24,262 nt of DNA from Propionibacterium sp. (lineage in GTDB: Bacteria; Actinomycetota; Actinomycetes; Propionibacteriales; Propionibacteriaceae), in assembly GCA_012837465.1 (NCBI GenBank), contig DURG01000140.1, forward strand, positions 1 through 24,262, written 5' to 3'. The position numbers and the translations under genes are program-made. Positions 1 through 6,968 of this stretch are shown in pieces (the stretch's first letter is position 1; the number at the start of each line of letters is the position of its first letter). The notes beneath the pieces are model-generated. The model saw only the letters and a program-made list of their open reading frames with translations, ran no database searches and was not told the DNA's origin.

Positions 1-366
1 CACGCGCACGGCGACGGTGCCGCCGGTCTCCCCCAGTTGCATGCCTGCCTTGGGCTGCGCCCGCAGGATCAGGGTCAGCGCGCCTGGCCAGAAGGCCTTG
101 GCGAGCGCGGCGGCGGCCTCGGGCACCTCGTCGGCGACCGCACGCAGCATCAGCGGCTCGGCAACGAGCACCGGCGGCGGCATGTCGCGGCCGCGCTCCT
201 TGGCGTCGAGCAGCGCCTGCACGGCGTCGCCGTCGAACGCATCGGCACCGATGCCGTAGACGGTGTCGGTGGGCAGCACGATGCACTTGCCGGCGCGCAC
301 GGCCTCGGCCGCTTCGGCCAGGCCGGCGTCGCCGTCGGGTTCGAGGAGGTAGACGTTGTCGGTCAC
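1..366 (-). CDS. tsaC: Threonylcarbamoyl-AMP synthase (Sua5/YrdC/TsaC), partial, 3' end outside window
   Basis: The reading frame begins at GTG 366-364 and runs off the left edge, giving about 122 N-terminal residues. The start MTDNVYLLEPDGD is followed by the YrdC-domain signature LPTDTVYGIGADAF (about residues 33-46) and AKERGRDMPPPVLV (about 55-68), a form of the K-x-R motif that binds ATP and threonine. The family makes L-threonylcarbamoyl-AMP from threonine, bicarbonate and ATP, the first step of the t6A37 modification of tRNAs that read ANN codons. The start overlaps the prmC stop by four bases (GTGA), so the two are translationally coupled. In other actinobacteria a Sua5-type protein also follows prmC. 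Whether a C-terminal Sua5 domain is present cannot be seen. Confidence 0.9.
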   Translation of the reverse strand, partial: MTDNVYLLEPDGDAGLAEAAEAVRAGKCIVLPTDTVYGIGADAFDGDAVQALLDAKERGRDMPPPVLVAEPLMLRAVADEVPEAAAALAKAFWPGALTLILRAQPKAGMQLGETGGTVAVRV

Positions 367-1220
367 AGCCCAATCCTGCCATCTTCGGAGGGTGCAGACG
401 CGGTCACGTATCGTGGCCGGCCGGTGAGGTCGTCGTGGGAGGCCACGTCGCGGAAGCCTGCGGCCTCGAAGAGGGCGACGACGGCGGGCGCGTGGGAGTC
501 GTCGTGCTCGGTGGCCAACAGCCCATCGGGGCGCAGGAGCCGGGTGGCGACCTCGGCCACCACGTGCATCGCGTCCAGGCCGTCGGCACCGGAGAAGAGG
601 GCCTCTGCAGGGTCCTGCAGCACGTCACTGGGCAGCAGGAGGCGGTGCGCCTCAGGGATGTAGGGCGGGTTGACGATGACCAGGTCGACGGTGCCGTCCA
701 GTTCGCGGAACGCATCGGCCATGTCGCCCAGCACGACGTCGACGTCGAGGCCCTCGAGGTTGTGCACCAGGTAGCGGTGGGCCTCGGGCGACAGTTCGAC
801 GGCGTGCAGTTCGACGTGGCCGAGTTCGCGGGCAATCGACGCGGTGATGGCTCCGGAGCCGGCGCACAGTTCGACAACGCGGCGCCGATCAATGGGCCGG
901 GCCGCGAGTTCACGCAGCGCCCAGCCCACCATCTCCTCGGTCTCGGGGCGCGGGATGAACACGCCGGGCCCGACGGCGAGGGTCTCGTAGCGGAACCAGG
1001 CGACGCCGGTGAGGTGCTGCAGCGGCACCCCCTCAGCCCGCTGCTCGACGAGGGCGTCGACGACGGCGCGCTGCCGCGGGGACACCGAGGCGATCAGGAG
1101 TTGTGCAGGCTCGATGCCGAGCACATGGGAGACCAGCGTGCGGGCCTCCGGCCCGGGGCTGGGCGAGCCCGAGTGCGTCAGGCGTTCGGCGACCTCGTGG
1201 GCGAGGTCCTGTGCCCTCAC
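363..1220 (-). CDS. prmC: Release factor glutamine N5-methyltransferase PrmC (HemK)
   Basis: A 285-aa class I SAM-dependent methyltransferase. The N-terminal part (about 1-85) is the helical release-factor-binding domain. The Rossmann domain follows, with the glycine-rich SAM loop VVELCAGSGAI (about 115-125) and the catalytic tetrapeptide in VIVNPPYIPE (about 182-191). In this family the NPPY motif positions the glutamine side chain. The substrate is the Gln of the GGQ motif of RF1 and RF2, and RF1 is encoded immediately upstream. The GTG start (1220-1218) overlaps the prfA stop (GTGA), and its own stop overlaps the tsaC start. This is the usual prfA-prmC-sua5 order, and length is normal. HemK was once misnamed as a haem biosynthesis gene; nothing here suggests that role. 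Confidence 0.95.
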   Translation of the reverse strand: MRAQDLAHEVAERLTHSGSPSPGPEARTLVSHVLGIEPAQLLIASVSPRQRAVVDALVEQRAEGVPLQHLTGVAWFRYETLAVGPGVFIPRPETEEMVGWALRELAARPIDRRRVVELCAGSGAITASIARELGHVELHAVELSPEAHRYLVHNLEGLDVDVVLGDMADAFRELDGTVDLVIVNPPYIPEAHRLLLPSDVLQDPAEALFSGADGLDAMHVVAEVATRLLRPDGLLATEHDDSHAPAVVALFEAAGFRDVASHDDLTGRPRYVTASAPSEDGRIGL

Positions 1221-2284
1221 CCGCCGACCCCGGCCAGGCGCTCGGCGAGGTCCTGCTCGGCCAGTGCGTCCAGCAGCGGGGTGAGGGCGCCCTCGAGCAC
1301 GGCGTCGAGGTTGTGCGCCTTGTAGCCGATCCGGTGGTCGGTGATCCGGTTCTCCGGGAAGTTGTAGGTGCGGATGCGCTCCGAGCGGTCCACGGTGCGC
1401 ACCTGCGACTTGCGGGCATCCGAGGCGGCTGCAGCGGCCTCGGCCTCGGCCACCTGGATGAGGCGGGCGCGCAGCATGCGCATGGCAGATTCGCGGTTCT
1501 GCAACTGCGAGCGCTCGTTCTGGCAGCTCACGACGGTGCCAGTGGGCACGTGCGTGATGCGCACGGCGGAGTCGGTGGTGTTGACGCCCTGACCACCGGG
1601 GCCGGAGGCGCGGTAGACGTCGATGCGCAGGTCGTCGTCGTTGATCTCGATCTCATCGGCCTCGACATCGGGCATCACGAGCACGCCGGCTGCCGACGTG
1701 TGGATGCGGCCCTGCGACTCGGTGACTGGCACGCGCTGCACCCGGTGCACGCCACCCTCGAACTTGAGGCGCTCGTAGGGCGCGAAGTCTGCGCTGCTGG
1801 AACCCTTCACTGCGAAGGTGACGGACTTGTAGCCGCCCAGGTCGGTCTCCTGGGTGTCCAGGACCTCGATCTTCCAACCCAAGGCCTCCGCGTAGCGCGT
1901 GTACATGCGCAGCAGGTCGCCTGCGAAGAGGGCCGACTCATCGCCTCCCTCGCCGGACTTGATCTCGACGAGCGCATCGGCGTCGTCGTTGGGATCCCGC
2001 GGTGCCAGCAGGCGGGTGAGCTTCTCGGTGGCGGCCTCGAGTTGGGTCTCGAGGTCGGCCAGTTCGTCGGCGAAGGATGAGTCGTCCGCGGCCAGTTCTG
2101 CGGCGGCCTCACGGTCGTCGCTCAGGCGGCGGTACTCGTCGATGCCCTCGACGATGGGGCGCAGCGCCGCGTACCGGCGACCCACCTTGCGCGAGCGGGC
2201 CATGTCGGCGTGCAGTTCGGGATCCGCCAACTGCTGTTCGAGGTCGCGGTACTCGTCGATCAGGGGCTGGGCGTTCTCGAACAT
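1217..2284 (-). CDS. prfA: Peptide chain release factor 1 (RF1)
   Basis: A 355-aa class I release factor. The codon-recognition tripeptide is PVT (in RVPVTESQGRIHTSA), which assigns it to RF1 (UAA/UAG) rather than RF2, which carries SPF. The peptidyl-tRNA hydrolysis motif is GGQ in ASGPGGQGVNTTDSAVRITH, and its Gln is the target of PrmC. The N-terminal coiled-coil region (about 1-100) and the domain 2/4 core are complete. The ATG at 2284 is preceded by a GAGGAGC ribosome site a few bases upstream. The gene lies 82 bases downstream of rpmE, past a hairpin that may reduce read-through. It overlaps prmC by four bases. Confidence 0.97.
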   Translation of the reverse strand: MFENAQPLIDEYRDLEQQLADPELHADMARSRKVGRRYAALRPIVEGIDEYRRLSDDREAAAELAADDSSFADELADLETQLEAATEKLTRLLAPRDPNDDADALVEIKSGEGGDESALFAGDLLRMYTRYAEALGWKIEVLDTQETDLGGYKSVTFAVKGSSSADFAPYERLKFEGGVHRVQRVPVTESQGRIHTSAAGVLVMPDVEADEIEINDDDLRIDVYRASGPGGQGVNTTDSAVRITHVPTGTVVSCQNERSQLQNRESAMRMLRARLIQVAEAEAAAAASDARKSQVRTVDRSERIRTYNFPENRITDHRIGYKAHNLDAVLEGALTPLLDALAEQDLAERLAGVGG

Positions 2285-2317
2285 GGTGCTCCTCGGGGTG
2301 GGTCCTCAGGCAACGAA

Positions 2318-2359
2318 ACAGGCGCCGGGCGGATCCGTGCAGATCAGCCCAGCGCCTGT
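2318..2359 (-). terminator. Candidate intrinsic terminator or attenuator after rpmE
   Basis: An inverted repeat pairs 2318-2330 with 2347-2359: 13 positions, 12 paired and one mismatch (2326/2351), around a 16-base loop. Read on the minus strand the stem is followed by TTTCGTT, a short and imperfect U tract. It lies directly after the rpmE stop and before prfA. It could end rpmE transcripts or let only part of them continue into prfA-prmC. Confidence 0.6.
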
Positions 2360-2366
2360 GACATAG

Positions 2367-2567
2367 CTACTTCTTGGCGTAACGCTTCTCGAAGCGGGCC
2401 ACGCGACCACCGGTGTCGAGGATCTTCTGCTTGCCGGTGTAGAACGGGTGGCACTCGGCGCAGACGTCTGCGTTCAGGGTCTTGCGGGTGCTGCGGGTGG
2501 TGTACGTGTTGCCGCAGGTGCAGGTCACCTGGGCCTCGACGTAGTCAGGGTGGATGCCCTGCTTCAT
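2367..2567 (-). CDS. rpmE: 50S ribosomal protein bL31, zinc-binding form
   Basis: A 66-aa protein starting MKQGIHPDYVEAQVTCTCGN. The ATG at 2567-2565 is preceded by AAGGAG at a good distance; the open frame continues upstream but lacks a site or homology there. Cys16, Cys18, Cys36 and Cys39 (CTC and CAEC) make the zinc ribbon, so this is the C+ form used when zinc is sufficient. A C- paralogue, normally controlled by Zur, is not in this window. bL31 sits on the 50S subunit and bridges to the 30S head. It follows rho as in other actinobacteria but has its own promoter. Confidence 0.96.
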   Translation of the reverse strand: MKQGIHPDYVEAQVTCTCGNTYTTRSTRKTLNADVCAECHPFYTGKQKILDTGGRVARFEKRYAKK

Positions 2568-2633
2568 GATGGTCTCCTTGGTTTCAGTTTGTGCCGGGTC
2601 GCCTGGAGGCGGCGTGAACCGGCGCGACGACCC

Positions 2634-2663
2634 AGTATGCCACGCCGAGCCCTCCGCCCCCAA
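2634..2663 (-). promoter_or_regulatory. Probable housekeeping promoter of rpmE
   Basis: On the minus strand, TTGGGG (2663-2658) and CATACT (2639-2634) are separated by 18 bases. The hexamers fit -35 and -10 elements, placing the transcript start about 60 bases before the rpmE ATG. The -35 element lies next to the first degenerate palindromic repeat unit (from 2666). Confidence 0.5.
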
Positions 2664-2665
2664 CT

Positions 2666-2764
2666 CGAGGAACGAGCAAGGCCGAGTCCCGAGTTCCCCG
2701 CGAGGAACGAGCAAGGTCGAGTCCCGAGTGCCCCGCGAGGAACGAGCGGGGCGTATCGAGGGAC
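2666..2764. repeat. REP-like palindromic repeat cluster between rho and rpmE
   Basis: Three copies of the core GAGGAACGAG occur at 2667, 2702 and 2737. The first two lie in 35-bp tandem units (2666-2700 and 2701-2735) that differ at two positions. The third is part of a full 44-bp imperfect palindrome (2721-2764). Its outer arms are GTCCC/GGGAC and its inner arms GCCCCGC/GCGGGGC, closed by the nine-base loop GAGGAACGA. The last base of the palindrome is part of the rho stop codon. The same element occurs twice at 18147-18256 with different inner arms. Confidence 0.85.
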
Positions 2765-4593
2765 TAACCGTCCTGCGCCGGGGTCTGCTTGAGCATGCTC
2801 AGCAGGAACTCGCTGTTGTTCGTGGTCTTGACCATGCGCGACTTGAGGGTCTCGAGCGCGGCCTGGTCGTCGAGGCCCGAGAGGGCGCGGCGCAGCTTCC
2901 AGATGATCTGGAGTTCGTCGCGGCCGAGCAGCAGGTCCTCGCGGCGGGTGCCCGAGGCGTCCACGTCGATGGCCGGGAAGATGCGCTTGTCCGCGAGCTC
3001 GCGGCGCAGGCGCAGTTCCATGTTGCCGGTGCCCTTGAACTCCTCGAAGATGACCTCGTCCATCTTGGAGCCGGTCTCGATCAGCGCGGTGGCCAGGATG
3101 GTCAGCGAGCCGCCGTTCTCGATGTTGCGGGCGGCACCGAAGAACTTCTTCGGTGGGTACAGCGCCGCGGAGTCCACGCCGCCGGAGAGGATGCGGCCCG
3201 ACGCGGGGGCGGCCAGGTTGTAGGCGCGGCCGAGGCGGGTGATGCCGTCGAGCAGCACGACGACGTCATGGCCGAGTTCGACGAGGCGCTTGGCGCGCTC
3301 GATGGCCAGCTCGGAGATCATCGTGTGGTCCTCCGCCGGGCGGTCGAACGTCGAGGCGATGACCTCGCCGGAGACCGTGCGCTGGAAGTCGGTGACCTCC
3401 TCGGGGCGCTCGTCGACCAGCACGACCATGAGGTGGACCTCGGGGTTGTTGGCGGCGATCGCGTTGGCGATGGTCTGCATGATCATGGTCTTGCCGGCCT
3501 TGGGCGGCGAGACGATCAGGCCGCGCTGGCCCTTGCCGATGGGCGAGACGAGGTCGATGATGCGGCCGGTGATGTTGGTCTGCACCGTCTCAAGGGACAG
3601 GCGCGACTGTGGGTAGAGCGGAGTCAGCTTCTGGAACTCGGGGCGGCCCTTGGCCTTCTCCGGGTCGTCGCCGTTGATGGTGTCGAGGCGCACGAGCGGC
3701 TGGAACTTCTCCTTGCGCTCCCCCTCGCGGGCCACGCGGACGGCACCGGTGATCACGTCGCCGCGGCGCAGGCCGTAGCGGCGGACGGTGGACATGGAGA
3801 GGTAGGCATCAGCGGGGCCGGGCAGGTAGCCGGTGGTGCGGACGAAGGCGTAGTTGTCGAGGATGTCGACGATGCCGGAGATGTTGGCGAGGACGTCGTC
3901 CTCGGAGATCGTGGGCTCGGCCTCCATGTTGCCCATGCCCTGGCCGCCGCGGCCCTGACGGCGCTGGTTGCGGTCGCGGTTGCGACGGCGACGGCTGCGG
4001 CGCGAGCCGCCCTGGTCGTCGTCGTAGCTGGCGGGCTCGATGTGCACGGAGCGGGACTGGCCGCCGCCCTGCTGCTTGTCACCCTGCTGCTGGTTCTGGT
4101 CGCCGCGCTGCTGGCCACCCTGGCCCATTGCGGCCTCGAGGAGTTCGCCCACCTCTTCGATGGTCTCCTGGTTCGCCTGGCGGTCGCGGTCACGGCCTCG
4201 GCGGCGGCGGCTGCGGGTGCCTTCACCCTGCTGCTGGTTCTGGTCGCCGCGCTGCTGGCCCTGGTTGTTGTCGCCACGCTGCCGGTCGTCGGCGCCCTGG
4301 TTGTCGCGCTGCTCACCGTTGCGGTTGCGCTGGCGCTGCTGGTTGCCCTGCGGTTCGCGCTGCGGCTCCTGCTGCTGGCGCTCCTCGGCACGCGGCTGCG
4401 CATCGGCGGGCAACTCGGCCTGCTCGGGGCGCTCGCGTCGGGTGCGGGCGGGGCGCGATCCAGCGCCTTGGGCCTGGATCGCGGAGACCAGGTCGGCCTT
4501 GCGCATGGCAGAGACGCCCTTGATGCCCAGCCCGGTCGCCACTTGCTTGAGTTCGACCAACTTCATGCTGGACAGATCAACGGATTCGCTCAA
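2764..4593 (-). CDS. rho: Transcription termination factor Rho with a long disordered insertion
   Basis: A hexameric RNA-dependent ATPase that ends transcription. From the TTG at 4593 it has 609 aa. The N-terminal Rho_N helix bundle (LSSMKLVELKQVATGLGIKG) is followed by a low-complexity Arg/Gln/Asn/Gly/Asp insertion (about residues 45-225). Next come the RNA-binding OB fold (from about 235; YAFVRTTGYLPGPADAYLS), Walker A SPPKAGKTM (about 362-370) and Walker B VVVLLDGITRLGRAYN (about 443-458). The frame also permits a TTG at 4608. I prefer 4593 because GGAAGGA lies six bases before it. Large insertions at this place are known in actinobacterial Rho and add RNA binding. It has its own promoter and a leader of about 130 bases. 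The stop codon abuts a palindromic repeat. At 609 aa it is much longer than the E. coli protein (419 aa). Confidence 0.96.
   Translation of the reverse strand: MSESVDLSSMKLVELKQVATGLGIKGVSAMRKADLVSAIQAQGAGSRPARTRRERPEQAELPADAQPRAEERQQQEPQREPQGNQQRQRNRNGEQRDNQGADDRQRGDNNQGQQRGDQNQQQGEGTRSRRRRGRDRDRQANQETIEEVGELLEAAMGQGGQQRGDQNQQQGDKQQGGGQSRSVHIEPASYDDDQGGSRRSRRRRNRDRNQRRQGRGGQGMGNMEAEPTISEDDVLANISGIVDILDNYAFVRTTGYLPGPADAYLSMSTVRRYGLRRGDVITGAVRVAREGERKEKFQPLVRLDTINGDDPEKAKGRPEFQKLTPLYPQSRLSLETVQTNITGRIIDLVSPIGKGQRGLIVSPPKAGKTMIMQTIANAIAANNPEVHLMVVLVDERPEEVTDFQRTVSGEVIASTFDRPAEDHTMISELAIERAKRLVELGHDVVVLLDGITRLGRAYNLAAPASGRILSGGVDSAALYPPKKFFGAARNIENGGSLTILATALIETGSKMDEVIFEEFKGTGNMELRLRRELADKRIFPAIDVDASGTRREDLLLGRDELQIIWKLRRALSGLDDQAALETLKSRMVKTTNNSEFLLSMLKQTPAQDG
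4080..4116. repeat. 37-bp direct repeat inside rho, copy 1
   Basis: Identical base for base to 4224-4260, 144 bp (48 codons) away and in the same reading frame. Each copy encodes the GQQRGDQNQQQG block of the disordered insertion of Rho. Such perfect in-frame copies point to recent duplication or conversion within the insertion. Confidence 0.9.
4224..4260. repeat. 37-bp direct repeat inside rho, copy 2
   Basis: Second copy of the repeat at 4080-4116, with no mismatch between them. Recombination or slippage between the two would delete or add exactly 48 codons without changing the frame. Confidence 0.9.
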
Positions 4594-4732
4594 CGAGATT
4601 CCTTCCAAAGAACCGAGTGCGCAGGAAGACTTTTCAGTGCGCCACCGGCGTCAGATATGGGGGGCCCAAGTCAGCGCCTGAACAACTGCGGCAGTCTCGC
4701 CGCGGCAGCGCCAGCTGTGTGAGCCACTCATC

Positions 4733-4762
4733 AGGCTACCAAGCACAGGGCCGAGTTACCAA
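4733..4762 (-). promoter_or_regulatory. Probable promoter of rho
   Basis: On the minus strand, TTGGTA (4762-4757) and TAGCCT (4738-4733) are 18 bases apart, matching -35 and -10 elements. The transcript would start near 4726, leaving a leader of about 130 bases before the rho start. rho is autoregulated through its leader in E. coli; here that is only inference from leader length. Confidence 0.5.
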
Positions 4763-4772
4763 AGCGAATGGC

Positions 4773-4790
4773 GGAACTCAGCCGAGTTCC
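4773..4790 (-). terminator. Hairpin straddling the thrB stop codon
   Basis: A perfect 7-bp stem (GGAACTC/GAGTTCC, 4773-4779 with 4784-4790) has a 4-base loop and contains the thrB TGA (4780-4778). On the minus strand it is followed by a weakly T-rich stretch (ATTCGCTTTGG), not a true U tract. It could terminate the lysA-hom-thrB transcript weakly, or protect its 3' end, before the rho promoter. Confidence 0.45.
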
Positions 4791-5662
4791 ACCCCTCCGG
4801 CCGGCTTCAGGTGCCGCACGGCGAAGGCGCCGGTGTCCACGCTCCCCACCCCGGCGAGCTGCTCGTCGAGGCCGACGGCGATCACTGTGGGGCCCGCGCC
4901 GGAGATGGCGGCGGGCACCCCGGCGTCGCGCAGCCGGAGCATGAGGTCGTAGCTGGACGGCATCATCGGGGCCCGGTACCGCTGGTGCAGCAGGTCCGCC
5001 GTGGCGTCGAACAGGAGGTCGGGGCGCCTGGTGAGCGCGAGCGGCAGGGCCGCCGCTGCGATGGCCTGGTTGACGGCATCTGCGCGGGTGACCGTGTCGG
5101 GCAGCACCGCTCGCGCCTCGTGGGTCTTGGATTCGATGGTGGGCACGAAGGCGACGGCGCGGAAGCCCCGGGGCAGCTCGAGCTGCACCAGCGAGACGGT
5201 CCCCTCACGCGCCCACGCCAGGATGGCGCCGCCCCAGACGGCCGCCCCCGCGTTGTCGGGGTGCCCCTCTGCGGCGGTGGCGAGCCGGGTGAGGGCCGAG
5301 CGGTCGATGGGTTCGCCGGGATGGGCGACGCCCCACGCCAGCGCCAGCCCGCCCACGATGGCCGAGGCGGATGAGCCCATCCCGCGGGAGTGCGGGATGG
5401 TGTTGTGGCATGCCAGGCGCATGCCGGGCACCTCGGCTCCGAAGGCGGCCAGCCCGCTGCGCACGGACTGCACGACGAGGTGGCGTTCGTCGCGGGGCAC
5501 CTGGTGGGCGCCCTCCCCCGAGACCTCGACCTCGAGGCCCGGCTGGTCGAGCACGTCGAGGGTGATCTCGTCGTACCAGTCGAACGCCATCCCCACGCAG
5601 TCGAAGCCCGAGCCCAGGTTCGCCGTCGTGGCGGGGACCCGGACCGTGACGCGGCGGCTCAC
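4778..5662 (-). CDS. thrB: Homoserine kinase
   Basis: A 294-aa GHMP-family kinase that phosphorylates homoserine to O-phosphohomoserine, the substrate of threonine synthase. The N-terminus VRVPATTANLGSGFDCVGMA is the typical ThrB opening. The phosphate-binding loop is HSRGMGSSASAIVGG (about 92-106), and GAGPTVIAV (about 255-263) is the third GHMP motif. The GTG start (5662-5660) is one base after the hom stop, so hom and thrB are coupled. A threonine synthase gene usually lies between hom and thrB in related genomes and is absent here. The stop codon lies inside a hairpin. Confidence 0.95.
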   Translation of the reverse strand: MSRRVTVRVPATTANLGSGFDCVGMAFDWYDEITLDVLDQPGLEVEVSGEGAHQVPRDERHLVVQSVRSGLAAFGAEVPGMRLACHNTIPHSRGMGSSASAIVGGLALAWGVAHPGEPIDRSALTRLATAAEGHPDNAGAAVWGGAILAWAREGTVSLVQLELPRGFRAVAFVPTIESKTHEARAVLPDTVTRADAVNQAIAAAALPLALTRRPDLLFDATADLLHQRYRAPMMPSSYDLMLRLRDAGVPAAISGAGPTVIAVGLDEQLAGVGSVDTGAFAVRHLKPAGGVELG

Positions 5663-5663
5663 C

Positions 5664-6968
5664 TCAGAAACCCTCGACGCGCATGACGCGCACCTCGGAC
5701 CCCACGAAGTCGGCGTTGCGGAGTTCGTCGACCACGGCGGCCAGCGCGGACTCCTGCGTGATGTGCGTCATGATGCCCAGGCGCGCCGGGAAGCCCTCTT
5801 CGTGCTGTTCGTCGGCGAGGTAGGCCTGCTGCACGACGCGCAGCGACACGTCGTGGTCGCCGAACAGCGCCGCGCACTTGGCGAGCACGCCGGGGCGGTC
5901 CTCCACCTCGAAGCTGACGTAGAACTGCGCATGGGATTCGCCGATGTCCGCCACTGGGCGGCGGGTGTAGCCGGAGCCGGTGTGTCCGGCGGTGCCGCGA
6001 CGGCGGTTGCGGGCCACGGTGACGACGTCGCCCATGACGGCGCTCGCGGTGGGGCTGCCGCCGGCTCCCGCGCCGAGGAACATGAGTTCGCCGGCCTCGC
6101 GGGAGTTGACGAAGATCGCGTTGTAGGCGCCGCGCACGGCCGCGAGGGGGTGCTTGTTGGCGACCATGGCGGGGTGCACCTTGACGATGATGCGGTCATC
6201 CTCGGTGAGCTTGGCCACGGCAAGGAGCTTGACGGTGCAGTCCATGGATTCGGCGGCCGCGATGTCGGCCTCCGTCACGCCGGTGATGCCCTCGCAGAAG
6301 ACCTCGGAGCCGGTGACCTCGGTGTGGAACGCGAGCCCGGCGAGGATGGCCGCCTTGGCCGCGGCGTCGTGGCCCTCCACGTCCGCCGTCGGGTCCGCCT
6401 CGGCGTAACCCAGTTCCTGGGCCTCGGCCAGCGCGGAGTCGAAGCTGACGCCGTCGGTGACCATCTTGTCGAGGATGAAGTTGGTGGTGCCGTTGACGAT
6501 GCCCATCACCTCGGTGATGTCGTCGCCGACCAGCGACTCGCGCAGCGGGCGGATGATCGGGATGGCGCCGGCGACCGCGGCCTCGTAGTAGAGGTCCACG
6601 CCCTTCCCCTCCGCGAGGCGGGAGAGTTCGCCGAGGTCCTCAGCCAGCAGTGCCTTGTTGGCGGAGATGACGGAGGCGCCGTTCTCGAGCGCGGTGCGCA
6701 CGAGCCCGCGCGCGGGTTCGAGCCCGCCGATGAGTTCGATGACGATGTCGAGGTCGTCGCGCGCGACCAGCGACTCGAGGTCCGTCGTCAACAGGGAGGG
6801 GTCGATGCCCGGGCGGTCCGCGTCCATGCGGCGCACGCCGATGCCGACCAGTTCGAGGCGGCGCCCGATGCGCGCCTCGAGGGTGTCGCCCTCGTTCAGG
6901 ATGATGCGTGCCACCTGGCTGCCGACGACACCGGCACCCAGCAGTACGACCTTGAGCGGCTTGCTCAC
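5664..6968 (-). CDS. hom: Homoserine dehydrogenase with ACT domain
   Basis: A 434-aa enzyme that reduces aspartate semialdehyde to homoserine with NAD(P)H, at the branch leading to threonine and methionine. The N-terminal Rossmann loop is VVLLGAGVVGSQVA (about 7-20). The catalytic domain contains YYEAAVAGAIPIIRPL (about 182-197) and GIVNGTTNFIL (about 207-217). The C-terminal ACT domain (about 350-434; FYVSFEVEDRPGVLAKCAAL) is the usual site of feedback by threonine. Length matches the Corynebacterium/Bacillus single-function form, not the aspartokinase fusion. The GTG start overlaps the lysA stop by four bases (GTGA). Confidence 0.96.
   Translation of the reverse strand: MSKPLKVVLLGAGVVGSQVARIILNEGDTLEARIGRRLELVGIGVRRMDADRPGIDPSLLTTDLESLVARDDLDIVIELIGGLEPARGLVRTALENGASVISANKALLAEDLGELSRLAEGKGVDLYYEAAVAGAIPIIRPLRESLVGDDITEVMGIVNGTTNFILDKMVTDGVSFDSALAEAQELGYAEADPTADVEGHDAAAKAAILAGLAFHTEVTGSEVFCEGITGVTEADIAAAESMDCTVKLLAVAKLTEDDRIIVKVHPAMVANKHPLAAVRGAYNAIFVNSREAGELMFLGAGAGGSPTASAVMGDVVTVARNRRRGTAGHTGSGYTRRPVADIGESHAQFYVSFEVEDRPGVLAKCAALFGDHDVSLRVVQQAYLADEQHEEGFPARLGIMTHITQESALAAVVDELRNADFVGSEVRVMRVEGF

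Noticed and set aside
2554..4722. A 722-codon open frame on the plus strand, with hydrophobic Leu/Val/Ala-rich stretches resembling membrane helices.
   Set aside because: It is exactly antisense to rho. The hydrophobic runs come from the reverse complement of CAG/CAA/CGC repeats that encode Gln and Arg in Rho. No family is recognisable in it and rho is certain.
5660..5670. A frameshifted or truncated thrC between hom and thrB.
   Set aside because: hom and thrB are one base apart and both have normal, complete ends; no threonine synthase remnant exists in any frame here.
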